64,000 bases of DNA from Bradyrhizobium sp. NDS-1 (GTDB taxonomy: Bacteria > Pseudomonadota > Alphaproteobacteria > Rhizobiales > Xanthobacteraceae): positions 5,751,501 through 5,815,500 of the forward strand of contig NZ_CP136628.1 in NCBI RefSeq assembly GCF_032918005.1. The letters run 5' to 3'. Positions 35,890 to 45,080 of the stretch are shown here, one piece after another (position 1 is the stretch's first letter; every line of letters starts with the position of its first letter). Made by a program: the position numbers and the translations under genes. The notes under the pieces were generated by a model, which did no database searches, was not told where the DNA came from, and saw only the letters and a list, made by a program, of their open reading frames with translations.

Positions 35890-38800
35890 TCAGGTCGGCC
35901 GCAGGGCCTTGGCGTCGAGGTCGAGTTCGGCAACCTGCCTGTTCCGCTCGGAATCGGCCGCCGCGCGGTGGTCGGTCGCCAGCACCACGTACACGGCCGG
36001 CAGCACGAACAGCGTGAACAGGGTGCCGATCGACATGCCGGCAACGACGACCAGACCGATCGAGAAGCGGCTGGCCGCACCCGCGCCGGTCGCGGTCAAG
36101 AGCGGGATCAGGCCGGTCACCATGGCGGCCGTCGTCATCAGGATGGGCCTGAGGCGGATACGGGCCGACATCTCGATGGCCGAGCGGCGGTCGAGCCGCT
36201 CCTTGACCTGGAGCTCGTTGGCGAACTCCACCATCAGGATGCCGTGCTTGGTGATCAGGCCGACCAGAGTGAGCAGACCAACCTGGGTGTAGATGTTCAT
36301 GGTCGCGACGCCGAAGAACAGCGGGATCAGCGCGCCGACGATCGCCATCGGCACCGAGATCATGATCACGAGCGGGTCACGCAGGCTCTCGAACTGCGCC
36401 GCCAGCACCAGGAAGATGATGATCAGCGCGAAGCCAAAGGTGATCGCGAGCTGGTTGCCTTCCTGTACGTACTGCCGGGAGTCCGCGAGATAGTCGTGGC
36501 TGAATCCTTGTGGAAGCTTCTTGGCCTCGCCTTCGAGAAAGTCGACCGCTGCGCCGACGGTCACGCCGGGCATCGGCACGGCGGAGAAGGTCGCCGAATT
36601 GAGCTGGTTGTAGTGCGTCAGCGAATTCGGATCGGTCTTGGTCTCGATCGACACCACAGTCGACAGCGGAAGCTGCTGGCCGGTGTTGGTCGTCACGTAA
36701 TAGCCACCGAGGGATTCCGGCGACAACCGCTTGGTGCGGGGCACCTGAGGGATCACCTGGTAGGACCGGCCCTCCAGATTGAAGCGATTGACATAATTGC
36801 CGCCGAGCAGCACCGCGAGCGTGGCCCCGAGGTTCTGCATATTGACGCCAAGATCTTGCGCCTTGTTGCGGTCGATCGTCACCTTCACGTTCGGCTGGTT
36901 GTAGGCAAGATCGCTGTCGGAGACGATGAACATGCCGCTCTTGCGCGCAGCGTCCTTCAGCTTCTCCATCTGCTCATAGACCGTCTGGAAGCCGGCGGTG
37001 GAGTTGATCACCATCTGCACCGGCAGACCGCCCGGCCCGCCCGGAAGCGGCGGCAGGTTGAAGGCGAAGGCCTGCACGCCCTCGATCTTGGAGAGCTCGG
37101 CCTGCACTAGCGGCTTCAGGGCAATCGAGGAGCGCGTGCGCTCGTCCCAAGGCTTCAAGAGCATGCCGGCAATGCCGCCCTGCGGGCCGTTGATGCCGTT
37201 CAGCACGAAGCGCAGATCGGTCTCGGGAAACTGCTGGAACTTCTCGTCGAGTTTTTCGCCGTAGAAGTCGACATAGTCGATGTTGGCGTATTTCGGAGCC
37301 TTGGTCACCGCGAACACGATGCCCTGGTCTTCCTCTGGCGCCAGCTCCTTCGACGTGTGCATGTAGAGGAAGCCGACGAGCCCGAGGATGGTTACCGCGA
37401 ACAGGCCCGTGATGGCCTTGTAGTCGAGCGAGCGGTCGAGCCTGCGGCCATACCAGCGCGTGAGTGCGCCGAACACCTTGTTGACGCCCTTGGCGAAGCG
37501 GCCCTCTTCGGTGTTCTTCAGCAGCACCGAGCACATCATCGGCGACAGAGTCAGCGCGATCACGCCCGACACGATCACCGAACCCGCCAGCGTGAACGCA
37601 AATTCGCGGAACAGCGAACCGGTGAGGCCGCCGAGGAAGCCGATCGGCGCGTACACCGCGGCGAGCGTGATGGTCATCGAGATGACGGGGCCTACGATTT
37701 CACGCGCACCTTGCAGCGACGCCTGGACCGGCGTCTTGCCCTCCTCCAGATGGCGATGGATGTTCTCCACCACGACGATGGCATCGTCGACCACGAGGCC
37801 GATCGCCAGCACCATCGCGAGCAGGGTCAAAAGGTTGAAGCTGAATCCCAATGCGAGCATCAGCGTGCAGACGCCGATCATCGAGAGCGGAATGGTGACG
37901 ACGGGAATGATGACCGAGCGGAGCGAGGCCAGGAACAGGAAGATGACCACGATCACGATGATCACGGCTTCGCCCAATGTATTCTGCACCTCGTCGATCG
38001 AAGACTGGATGAACTTGGTCGAATCGTAGGCGACCTTCATCTTCATCGAGGGCGGGAGGTTGCGTTCGAGTTCGGGGAACAGCGCGCGCACACCCTTGAC
38101 CAGCGTCAGCGGGTTGCCTTGCGGCGTCGCCTGCACGCCAATGAAGATCGCGCGCTCGCCGTTGAAGGCAACGCTGGCGTCCGTGCTCTGGGCCGCAAGT
38201 TCGACGGTCGCGATGTCCTCCATCCGCACGAAGCCGCCGTCCTTGGCCTTGACGATCATCTTCTTGAACTGATTGACGTCGGTCAGACCCGTGTTCGTCG
38301 AGACGTTCGAGACGATCAGATAGCCCTTGGTCTGGCCCGCCGCAGACTGGAAGTTGTTGGCCTGGATGGCCGCGGCTACGTCCGCCGGGGACACGTTGCG
38401 GCCGGCCATCTTCTCGGGATCGAGCCATAGCCGCATCGCGAAGGTCTGCCCGCCCAAGATGTCGGCGGACGCCACGCCGTCGACGGTCGACAGCACCGGC
38501 TGCACCACACGCGTCAGATAATCCGAGATCGCCGAACCCGAGAGCTCCTCGGACGAGAAGCCGAGATACATCACGGCCGTGGTCTGGCCCGTGGTCTTGG
38601 TGACGATCGGGTCGTTGGATTCCTTCGGGATCAGGTATTTGACCGAGTTCGTCTTCGCCAGCACCTCGGTGAGCGCCTGGTTCGGATCGAAGTTCAGCTT
38701 GATGTAGACCTGGATCGTCGAGGTGCCGAGCACCGAGGACGAGGTGATGTAGTCGACGCCTTCGGCAGACGCGACCGCCTGCTCGATCGGCGTCGTGATG

Positions 38801-38985
38801 AAGCCCTGGATCAGGTCCGCGGACGCGCCCGGGTAGACGGTCGTGATGTTGATGACCGTGTTCGACAGTTTCGGATATTGGCGGATCGGCAGCACCATCG
38901 CCGCGCGCAGGCCGATCAGCAGGATCAACAGGCTGACGACGACCGACAGAACCGGACGCTTGATGAAAATATCGGTAAGGGCCAT
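35890..38985 (-). CDS. RND efflux pump inner-membrane transporter (HAE1 family)
   Basis: The 1031-residue protein is a proton-driven tripartite efflux transporter of the AcrB/MexB/MdtB class. It begins MALTDIFIKRPVLSVVVSLL, has 12 predicted membrane helices in two repeated halves with large periplasmic loops after the first and seventh, and the conserved GLVVDDAIVVVENIHRHLEE stretch that carries the proton-relay aspartates (DD). Its length is normal. It is cotranscribed with the periplasmic adaptor and TetR regulator upstream. No outer-membrane factor gene is present, so a TolC-like protein encoded elsewhere must be used. Substrates cannot be predicted. Confidence 0.95.
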   Translation of the reverse strand: MALTDIFIKRPVLSVVVSLLILLIGLRAAMVLPIRQYPKLSNTVINITTVYPGASADLIQGFITTPIEQAVASAEGVDYITSSSVLGTSTIQVYIKLNFDPNQALTEVLAKTNSVKYLIPKESNDPIVTKTTGQTTAVMYLGFSSEELSGSAISDYLTRVVQPVLSTVDGVASADILGGQTFAMRLWLDPEKMAGRNVSPADVAAAIQANNFQSAAGQTKGYLIVSNVSTNTGLTDVNQFKKMIVKAKDGGFVRMEDIATVELAAQSTDASVAFNGERAIFIGVQATPQGNPLTLVKGVRALFPELERNLPPSMKMKVAYDSTKFIQSSIDEVQNTLGEAVIIVIVVIFLFLASLRSVIIPVVTIPLSMIGVCTLMLALGFSFNLLTLLAMVLAIGLVVDDAIVVVENIHRHLEEGKTPVQASLQGAREIVGPVISMTITLAAVYAPIGFLGGLTGSLFREFAFTLAGSVIVSGVIALTLSPMMCSVLLKNTEEGRFAKGVNKVFGALTRWYGRRLDRSLDYKAITGLFAVTILGLVGFLYMHTSKELAPEEDQGIVFAVTKAPKYANIDYVDFYGEKLDEKFQQFPETDLRFVLNGINGPQGGIAGMLLKPWDERTRSSIALKPLVQAELSKIEGVQAFAFNLPPLPGGPGGLPVQMVINSTAGFQTVYEQMEKLKDAARKSGMFIVSDSDLAYNQPNVKVTIDRNKAQDLGVNMQNLGATLAVLLGGNYVNRFNLEGRSYQVIPQVPRTKRLSPESLGGYYVTTNTGQQLPLSTVVSIETKTDPNSLTHYNQLNSATFSAVPMPGVTVGAAVDFLEGEAKKLPQGFSHDYLADSRQYVQEGNQLAITFGFALIIIFLVLAAQFESLRDPLVIMISVPMAIVGALIPLFFGVATMNIYTQVGLLTLVGLITKHGILMVEFANELQVKERLDRRSAIEMSARIRLRPILMTTAAMVTGLIPLLTATGAGAASRFSIGLVVVAGMSIGTLFTLFVLPAVYVVLATDHRAAADSERNRQVAELDLDAKALRPT

Positions 38986-39056
38986 CGCGGCGATCTCGAT
39001 TTGTTTGTCTCAAGAGAAGTGATCCGGCCAGGCCGGATCACTCGAATGTCATGGGA

Positions 39057-40250
39057 TCAGTAGCGCGGCGGCTGCGCCGGGATCTGCGGGACCGGGTCGG
39101 TCGAAATCGACACCGCCGCGCCCGATTGCAGCTTGAGCTGGCCGACGGCGACGACCTTGTCGCCCGCCTTCAGACCCTTGACGATTTCGACGCGACCTTC
39201 GACCCGGCTGCCGGTCTGCACGAAGGTGCGCACCGCGGAGAGACTGGTCTTGCCGTCCTCTTCCTTCTTCTCGGTGATCACGAACACGGAGTCGCCGTAC
39301 AGCGTGTAGTCGACCGCCGTCTCCGGCACGGTGATCACGGCCGGCTTGTCCGGTAGCACCACCGTGGTGGTCACGAACATGCCGGGCTTCAGGATCTTCT
39401 CGGGATTGGCGACCGTCGCCTGCACGCGGATATTGCGGGTGTCACTCGCGATCTGCGGCTCGATCGTGGTGATCTTGCCCTCGAAGATGCGGCCCGGATA
39501 GGCGTCGACCTTGAGCCGGACAGTCTGGCCGACCTTGAGGCTGCCGGAATCCTTTTCGGTCACGGTGAAGTTGGCCCACAGCGCGGAAAGGTCGGTCAGC
39601 GACACGATCGCCGTACCTGCCGTCAGATATTGGCCGACCTCGACCTTGCGGACGCCGAGATCGCCGGCGAAAGGTGCACGCACCAGCTTCTGCGAGATCA
39701 GCGCCTCGGTCTTGGCGATGCCGGCCTGCGCCTGGTCATAGGCGGCCTGCGCGGTATCGACGGTCGCCTGCGGACCGAACTGGCGCGCGGCGAGCTGCTT
39801 GGCGCGATCGAGCGAGAGCTGCGCAACGGTCGCCTGGGCCTTGTAGTTGGCAAGGTCGCCCTGCTCCGGCGCGTCGAACAGCTGCACCAGGGGCGTGCCG
39901 GCCTCGACACGCGTGCCCGGCTCGAACTTGATCTCTGTGACGCGGCCGTTGACGTCGGCGCTGACGTCGACCTGATGCACGGCGACGAGGCCACCGACGG
40001 CGGTGAGCAGGTTCGGCACCACCTCGGACTTCGCCTCGGCCGCGCTGACCGCGGTCGGCGGCGGCTTGTTGTTGGCGAAGAACTGCTTGATCATCTGGCC
40101 GCGGAAATAGTTGAACCAGACGAGTCCGCCGACGAGCACGGCGAGCAGCGTGCCGACGATGACGAACCATAGCACCGGCCGGACCGGACGCTTGGGAGCC
40201 TTGTTGTCGATCGGTTCGCCCGAAATCTTGTGTTCGGTTACGATGTTCAT
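39057..40250 (-). CDS. RND efflux periplasmic adaptor subunit
   Basis: The 397-residue membrane-fusion protein has an N-terminal anchor helix (PVLWFVIVGTLLAVLVGGLVWF shortened to its core VIVGTLLAVLVGGLVWF), a lipoyl-like domain split around a helical hairpin (GRVTEIKFEPGTRVEAGTPL and VRAPFAGDLGVRKVEVGQYL), a beta-barrel and a membrane-proximal domain. It links the RND pump to an outer-membrane channel. The ATG at 40250 (MNIVTEHK) begins one base after the TetR stop, so the regulator, adaptor and pump form one transcript. Confidence 0.94.
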   Translation of the reverse strand: MNIVTEHKISGEPIDNKAPKRPVRPVLWFVIVGTLLAVLVGGLVWFNYFRGQMIKQFFANNKPPPTAVSAAEAKSEVVPNLLTAVGGLVAVHQVDVSADVNGRVTEIKFEPGTRVEAGTPLVQLFDAPEQGDLANYKAQATVAQLSLDRAKQLAARQFGPQATVDTAQAAYDQAQAGIAKTEALISQKLVRAPFAGDLGVRKVEVGQYLTAGTAIVSLTDLSALWANFTVTEKDSGSLKVGQTVRLKVDAYPGRIFEGKITTIEPQIASDTRNIRVQATVANPEKILKPGMFVTTTVVLPDKPAVITVPETAVDYTLYGDSVFVITEKKEEDGKTSLSAVRTFVQTGSRVEGRVEIVKGLKAGDKVVAVGQLKLQSGAAVSISTDPVPQIPAQPPRY

Positions 40251-40251
40251 G

Positions 40252-40953
40252 TCATGCACTTTCTGCAATCGCCGTCCTGCCGGCATCCGCGGCCAGATCG
40301 TGGCCCAGATGCGAAGCAATTGCGGCGTCGTTAAGTCCGATACCCCTCAGGAGAAACTCGCAGAGCTGCTGCTCCAGATCGTTCGCCTTGCCGTAGTCGA
40401 GACAGGGCGCCGCCGGCAGCCTGGTCAGCGCAGCGGTCATCACTGTGTGATGCGCGAACCAGAACAGGTTGAGCGGTTCGCCGAGGCATGGCCGCGCGTC
40501 ACCGCTCGCAATTGCCCGCTCGAGCGAGGCGACGAAGATCGCCCCGATCAGCGTCTCGATCTTGGCATACATCAGACGGGCGAATTCGCCGTCGTCCAGA
40601 TGGCTCGTGGCCATCAGCCGCAGGCGCTGCACCTCTTCCTGGTCGGGGCCGTCGGCCATGCGAAGGAAGTGGTCGACCATGCCGCGGACCAGCTCGACCA
40701 GCGTCGCGGTCGACGGCTCGCGCTCGAGCAGCTCCATGAAGTCGGGATCGGCCTCGCATTCGTCGCTGAGGATTTCGGCGTAGAGAGCCGCCTTGGACGG
40801 GAAATGCTTGAACAGCAGCGCCTCGGAAATGGCAGCGGCGGCCGCCACGCTCTTCGTCGTGGTGCCGGTATAGCCATGTCGGGCAAAGCAGCGCTTTGCG
40901 GCACCGAGGATCAATTGACGCCTCAGGTCGCTCGTCATACGCAATGAGCTCAT
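40252..40953 (-). CDS. TetR family repressor of the RND efflux operon
   Basis: The 233-residue protein has an N-terminal TetR DNA-binding domain (LGAAKRCFARHGYTGTTTKS, then AISEALLFKHFPSKAALYAE) and a ligand-binding helical C-terminal domain typical of AcrR-like regulators. It heads the operon with adaptor and pump, so it is probably an autorepressor relieved by pump substrates. A perfect palindrome lies 2 bases upstream of the ATG at 40953; an internal ATG at 40938 is an alternative start that would leave the operator fully upstream. Confidence 0.9.
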   Translation of the reverse strand: MSSLRMTSDLRRQLILGAAKRCFARHGYTGTTTKSVAAAAAISEALLFKHFPSKAALYAEILSDECEADPDFMELLEREPSTATLVELVRGMVDHFLRMADGPDQEEVQRLRLMATSHLDDGEFARLMYAKIETLIGAIFVASLERAIASGDARPCLGEPLNLFWFAHHTVMTAALTRLPAAPCLDYGKANDLEQQLCEFLLRGIGLNDAAIASHLGHDLAADAGRTAIAESA

Positions 40954-40954
40954 G

Positions 40955-40989
40955 GTGGGTGAGTAAGCACTCACCCACGCGGAAGTCAA
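40955..40989 (-). promoter_or_regulatory. Promoter and palindromic TetR operator of the RND operon
   Basis: A perfect inverted repeat GTGGGTGAGT (40955-40964) and ACTCACCCAC (40969-40978) with an AAGC spacer overlaps the region where a -10 box would fall downstream of TTGACT (-35, 40984-40989, minus strand). The -10 itself (TTACTC at 17-base spacing) is weak. The layout is that of an autoregulated TetR repressor. Confidence 0.75.
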
Positions 40990-40994
40990 GCACT

Positions 40995-41008
40995 ATGTTG
41001 CATCGCAA
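40995..41008. promoter_or_regulatory. PhaR-like site upstream of the RND operon
   Basis: The plus strand reads ATGTTGCATCGCA, a 13-base word also present at the phasin promoter (5223-5235, opposite strand). It contains the dyad TTGC-ATC-GCAA at 40998-41008 and lies just upstream of the -35 element of the tetR-RND operon. This may be a second regulator site. The assignment to PhaR is inference. Confidence 0.45.
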
Positions 41009-41096
41009 CCTAAGTGCGTTGTAGATTCAGTGGAAATCGGCTCCGCCCGCACGGACCGCGTGCAGGACCTGGGCGCCGCGGAATGGATTGGCCTGC

Positions 41097-41687
41097 CTAG
41101 ATCGGCTGAAAGCCGAGGTCTCCCCGGATCCGGTTGAGGATGTAAGTCCCATCCCGGCTCGGCAAAATCCGCTCCAGGCCGGCGCTGTCGATCTTCACAT
41201 TGGCAAAACGCGGCCCGGCCGAGACGTCGTGGACGGCTTTGGCAATGGCGTGGACCTCGGCCATGGTCGAGACAGCGCGGCTGTCCTCGATGCCGCAGGC
41301 CTTCGCGATGCCGACGAGATCGGCGGCGGCCGCGGTGTGGCTGGTCTGGCCGCCCGTCTCGCCATAGGCCTCGTTGTCGAGCACGACGATGGTGAGATTG
41401 GCCGGCTTTTGCAGCCCGATGGTGGCAAGGCTGCCGATACCCATCAGCATCTCGCCGTCCCCGGTAATGACCAAAACCGGCAACTTCGGCTGCGCCAGCG
41501 CTAGGCCGAGCCCGATCATCGCGGCGCCGCCCATGCCGCCCCAGAGATAGAAGTTGCGGGCGTGGTCGCCGGCCGCGCACATGTCGTTGGTCGAGGCACC
41601 CAAGCCGCCGATCGCAACGACGTCCTTGCGGTTCGCGAGCAGCGTCGAGACCACCTGGCGGCGGTCGAGGAGATTGGCCTTGCTCAT
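41097..41687 (-). CDS. Thiamine-diphosphate enzyme, PP-domain subunit (ComE-like)
   Basis: The 196-residue protein is the C-terminal (pyrophosphate-binding) half of a split decarboxylase. It shows the TPP motif starting ITGDGEMLMGIG and ending VVLDNEAYGETGG, plus YLWGGMGGAAMIGLGLALA. It pairs with the overlapping upstream gene, as in sulfopyruvate decarboxylase (ComDE) and phosphonopyruvate decarboxylase. No other coenzyme M or phosphonate genes are near, so the 2-oxoacid substrate is unknown. The start at 41687 (MSKANLLDRRQ) overlaps the partner's stop by ATGA. Confidence 0.85.
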   Translation of the reverse strand: MSKANLLDRRQVVSTLLANRKDVVAIGGLGASTNDMCAAGDHARNFYLWGGMGGAAMIGLGLALAQPKLPVLVITGDGEMLMGIGSLATIGLQKPANLTIVVLDNEAYGETGGQTSHTAAAADLVGIAKACGIEDSRAVSTMAEVHAIAKAVHDVSAGPRFANVKIDSAGLERILPSRDGTYILNRIRGDLGFQPI

Positions 41688-42226
41688 TTGGTGAAAACCT
41701 TGGCGCCGATCAGGCGCTGCGACAGAAGGACGGCGGTGGGGGTGAGCGCGTTGTAGGCCTGCGACGCGGCAGCCTCCAGCACGGCCGGCACCTCGGCTGC
41801 GGTCGAGGCGCGCAGCACCTGGACGCCAGACAGCTCGAATACGCCCTGCGTGGTCGATCCCATCGGCACCTGCCACGGATTGAACTCGCCCCACTCGCCG
41901 CGCATGGTCACGAGGGTGAGGAACGGAAAGCGCAGGATCGGGATCAGCGACAGCATGTTGATGCAATTGCCGACGCCGCTCGACTGCATCAGCAGCACGC
42001 CGCGCTGCCCGCCGGTCCAGGCGCCGGCCAGGAGCGCCACGCCCTCCTCCTCGGTCGTCAGGGGAATTCCGCGCATGGTGGCGGAATCCAGCACGCGCTG
42101 GATCAGCTTCGAATGGCCGGCATCGGGCACATAAGGCACCTGCCGGACGTCGAAGCGCTGCAATGTTGCGAAAATATCATCGGGCCAAGTCGGGGCCGTG
42201 TCGGGAGCGTCAGCGCGCGCGTGCAT
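41684..42226 (-). CDS. Thiamine-diphosphate enzyme, Pyr-domain subunit (ComD-like)
   Basis: The 180-residue protein is the N-terminal (pyrimidine-binding) half of a split TPP decarboxylase. The presumed catalytic glutamate lies in GIPLTTEEEGVALLAGAW, followed by LLMQSSGVGNCINMLSLIPI. It should form a heteromer with the overlapping downstream subunit and decarboxylate a small 2-oxoacid in the cytoplasm. The ATG at 42226 begins MHARADAPDTAPTWPDDIFA. It is divergent from a P450 gene, with a GACGCG/CGCGTC palindrome between them. Confidence 0.85.
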   Translation of the reverse strand: MHARADAPDTAPTWPDDIFATLQRFDVRQVPYVPDAGHSKLIQRVLDSATMRGIPLTTEEEGVALLAGAWTGGQRGVLLMQSSGVGNCINMLSLIPILRFPFLTLVTMRGEWGEFNPWQVPMGSTTQGVFELSGVQVLRASTAAEVPAVLEAAASQAYNALTPTAVLLSQRLIGAKVFTK

Positions 42227-42264
42227 TTTCCTGTCCGGTCAGCTAGCAGTATCGAAAGACTGTA

Positions 42265-42280
42265 GACGCGTACGCGCGTC
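42265..42280. promoter_or_regulatory. Palindrome in the divergent TPP-enzyme/P450 promoter region
   Basis: Arms GACGCG and CGCGTC flank TACG within the 105-base gap between the divergent ComD-like and P450 genes. It is a candidate operator that could serve both directions; no regulator gene is adjacent. Confidence 0.35.
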
Positions 42281-42331
42281 ATTCAGAACAACAAAAACGG
42301 CATATCGGCTTTAACCGGCGAGTATAACGGG

Positions 42332-43552
42332 ATGAACGCAGATGCGAAGGCGCTGGCTGCAAGCTTCGACCTCGAGAAGCTGACGCCGGAGTTCTACGAC
42401 AACCCCTATCCGACCTATCGTGCACTGCGGGAGAACGAGCCGGTCAAGCGCCTGCGCAGCGGCACCGTGTTCCTGACCCGCTATGACGATCTCGTCACCA
42501 CCTACAAGAACACCAAATCGTTCAGCTCGGACAAGCAGCGCGAGTTCGCGCCGAAATACGGCGACACGCCGCTCTACGAGCACCACACCACCAGCCTCGT
42601 CTTCAACGATCCGCCCGCGCATACCCGCGTACGCCGCCTGATCATGGGCGCGCTGTCGCCGCGGGCGATCGCGGGGATGGAGCCTGATATCATCAAGCTG
42701 GTCGACGGCTTGCTCGATGCCATCGCCGCCAAGGGAGCTTGCGAACTGATCGAGGACTTCGCTGCCTCCATCCCGATCGAGGTGATCGGCAATCTGCTCG
42801 ACGTGCCTCACGAGGAACGCACGCCGCTGCGCGACTGGTCACTGGCGATCCTGGGCGCACTCGAACCGGTGGTGTCGCCAGAAGCGGCTGCGCGCGGCAA
42901 CAAGGCGGTGCAGGACTTCCTCGCCTATCTCGAAACGCTGGTCGCGCGCCGGCGCCAAAAGCCCGGCAATCCTGATCGCGACGTGCTGACGCGCCTGATT
43001 CAGGGTGAAGAGAACGGCGAGCGGCTGACCGAGAAAGAGCTGCTGCACAATTGCATCTTCCTGCTCAATGCCGGCCACGAGACCACCACCAACCTCATCG
43101 GCAACGGCCTCGTCGCGCTCGACCGTCATCCCGAGCAGAAGCAGCGTCTGATCGGCAATCCCGATCTGATCAAGACGGCGGTCGAGGAGATACTGCGCTA
43201 CGAAAGCTCCAACCAGCTCGGCAACCGCATGACCACGGAGAAGGTCGAGCTCGGCGGCGTCACGCTCGATGCCGGCACGTCGGTGACGCTGTGCATTGGC
43301 GCTGCCAACCGCGACCCCGCGCAGTTTCCGGACCCCGAAAGCTTCGATATCGCGCGCACGCCGAACCGCCACCTCGCCTTCGCCACCGGGGCGCACCAAT
43401 GCGCCGGCATGGCGCTGGCGCGGCTGGAAGGCGCGGTCGCGATCTCGCGCTTCCTGGCGCGCTTCCCGAACTATGCCGTGAGCGGGGCGCCGGTGCGGGG
43501 CGGACGGGTCCGGTTTCGAGGGTTTTTGAGCGTGCCCTGCTCGATCGGGTGA
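42332..43552 (+). CDS. Cytochrome P450 (class I, CYP107/CYP101-like)
   Basis: The 406-residue soluble P450 has AGHETTT in the I helix (247-253), the ExxR at 286-289 and the heme loop FATGAHQCAGMALARLE with Cys357 as ligand. It lacks a reductase domain, so it needs a ferredoxin and ferredoxin reductase. A candidate reductase gene lies at 58530-59750, but no ferredoxin is in the window. The substrate is unknown; the family in alphaproteobacteria hydroxylates fatty acids, terpenes and many other small molecules. Confidence 0.93.
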   Translation: MNADAKALAASFDLEKLTPEFYDNPYPTYRALRENEPVKRLRSGTVFLTRYDDLVTTYKNTKSFSSDKQREFAPKYGDTPLYEHHTTSLVFNDPPAHTRVRRLIMGALSPRAIAGMEPDIIKLVDGLLDAIAAKGACELIEDFAASIPIEVIGNLLDVPHEERTPLRDWSLAILGALEPVVSPEAAARGNKAVQDFLAYLETLVARRRQKPGNPDRDVLTRLIQGEENGERLTEKELLHNCIFLLNAGHETTTNLIGNGLVALDRHPEQKQRLIGNPDLIKTAVEEILRYESSNQLGNRMTTEKVELGGVTLDAGTSVTLCIGAANRDPAQFPDPESFDIARTPNRHLAFATGAHQCAGMALARLEGAVAISRFLARFPNYAVSGAPVRGGRVRFRGFLSVPCSIG

Positions 43553-43759
43553 GGCCTCCAAAACAAAAACTGCGAAAACAACCCCATGCACAGTAGAAAC
43601 CGGGTCGGGGAACGATGCCGTGTGGTTCCGCAGACCCATCTGACATTGCGGGCAAATCAGGCCTCGCCCCGCAATCGGGCGCATGAAGGCTTCCAAGGCG
43701 ACAGGCCGATACCCAAATCAAGTTGAGAGCCAGTGCGCGCAGCAATGGAGCGACGACTG
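43553..43759. other. Intergenic region upstream of ornithine aminotransferase
   Basis: This 207-base stretch holds no gene I can support. It begins with an A-rich run (ccaaaacaaaaac), and no clear -35/-10 pair or operator is visible to me. Confidence 0.4.
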
Positions 43760-44974
43760 ATGAGCTCATCCGTCATTGATTTAGTCGCAACAGAAGCACG
43801 CTTTGGCGCTCACAATTACGAGCCGATCGGGGTGGTCCTGTCCCGCGGCGAAGGTGTCTGGGTCTGGGATACCGAAGGTAACCGTTATCTCGATTGCCTC
43901 TCGGCCTATTCGGCGGTCAGCCAGGGCCACTGCCACCCCAAGATCCTGACGGCAATGGTCGAACAGGCACAAAGGCTGACGCTAACCTCGCGGGCGTTTC
44001 ACAACGATCAACTCGCCTTGTTCTACGAGGAGATCGCGGCGCTCACCGGTTCCCACAAGGTGCTGCCGATGAACAGCGGCGCCGAGGCGGTGGAAAGCGC
44101 GATCAAGTCGGTCCGTAAATGGGGCTATGAGGTGAAGGGCGTGCCGGACGGCCAGGCCGAGATCATCGTCTGCGTCAACAATTTCCACGGGCGCACGCTG
44201 GGCATCGTCGGCTTTTCAACCGACCCCGAAACGCGCGCGCACTTCGGGCCATTCGCGCCAGGCTTCAAGATCATCCCGTTCGGCGACGCCGCAGCGCTGC
44301 AAGACGCAATCACCGCGAACACGGTTGCCTTTCTGGTCGAACCGATCCAGGGCGAAGCTGGCGTCATCATTCCCCCGGCCGGCTATTTCACTGAGGTGCG
44401 AGAGCTCTGCACCGCCAACAACGTGATGCTGGTGCTCGACGAGATCCAGACCGGGCTCGGCCGCACCGGCAAGCTGCTCGCCGAACAGCACGAGGGCATA
44501 GAGGCGGACGTGACGCTGCTCGGCAAGGCGCTGTCCGGCGGCTTCTATCCGGTGTCGGCCGTGCTTTCGAACAACGAGGTGCTCGGGACTTTGAGGCCCG
44601 GCCAGCATGGTTCGACCTTCGGCGGAAACCCGCTTGCCTGCGCGGTGGCGCGGGCTGCGATGCGCGTGCTGGTCGAGGAAGGCATGATCGAGAACGCGGC
44701 GAGGCAAGGCGCGCGCTTTCTGGAAGGTCTGAAGGATATTCGTGCCAACACGATCCGCGAAGTGCGCGGGCGCGGCCTGATGCTGGCGGTCGAGCTGCAT
44801 CCCGAGGCCGGGCGCGCCCGCCGCTACTGCGAGGCGCTTCAGGGCAAGGGCATCCTCGCCAAGGATACCCATCAGCAAACAATCCGTATCGCTCCACCTC
44901 TGGTGATCACGAGCGACCAGGTCGACTGGGCGCTGGAACGGCTCGCTGCCACCCTGACGCAGGACTTCTCTTGA
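43760..44974 (+). CDS. rocD: Ornithine--oxo-acid aminotransferase
   Basis: The 404-residue PLP enzyme transfers the delta-amino group of ornithine to 2-oxoglutarate, giving glutamate-5-semialdehyde in arginine catabolism or proline synthesis. The class III aminotransferase blocks are clear: [71 protein letters not shown], and the PLP lysine in [17 protein letters not shown]. The start at 43760 follows GGAG by about ten bases; an ATG at 43745 is an alternative. It appears to be a single-gene unit. Confidence 0.93.
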   Translation: MSSSVIDLVATEARFGAHNYEPIGVVLSRGEGVWVWDTEGNRYLDCLSAYSAVSQGHCHPKILTAMVEQAQRLTLTSRAFHNDQLALFYEEIAALTGSHKVLPMNSGAEAVESAIKSVRKWGYEVKGVPDGQAEIIVCVNNFHGRTLGIVGFSTDPETRAHFGPFAPGFKIIPFGDAAALQDAITANTVAFLVEPIQGEAGVIIPPAGYFTEVRELCTANNVMLVLDEIQTGLGRTGKLLAEQHEGIEADVTLLGKALSGGFYPVSAVLSNNEVLGTLRPGQHGSTFGGNPLACAVARAAMRVLVEEGMIENAARQGARFLEGLKDIRANTIREVRGRGLMLAVELHPEAGRARRYCEALQGKGILAKDTHQQTIRIAPPLVITSDQVDWALERLAATLTQDFS

Positions 44975-45080
44975 GGCGGCCTGCGTCGGAAGATCGCAAT
45001 GCCAGCCGCGGCCAACGACGAACGATTCCGCCGGATGTGCGTTGACATTCGTGGGCGATTACGAGTTGGGAGCTATGATC

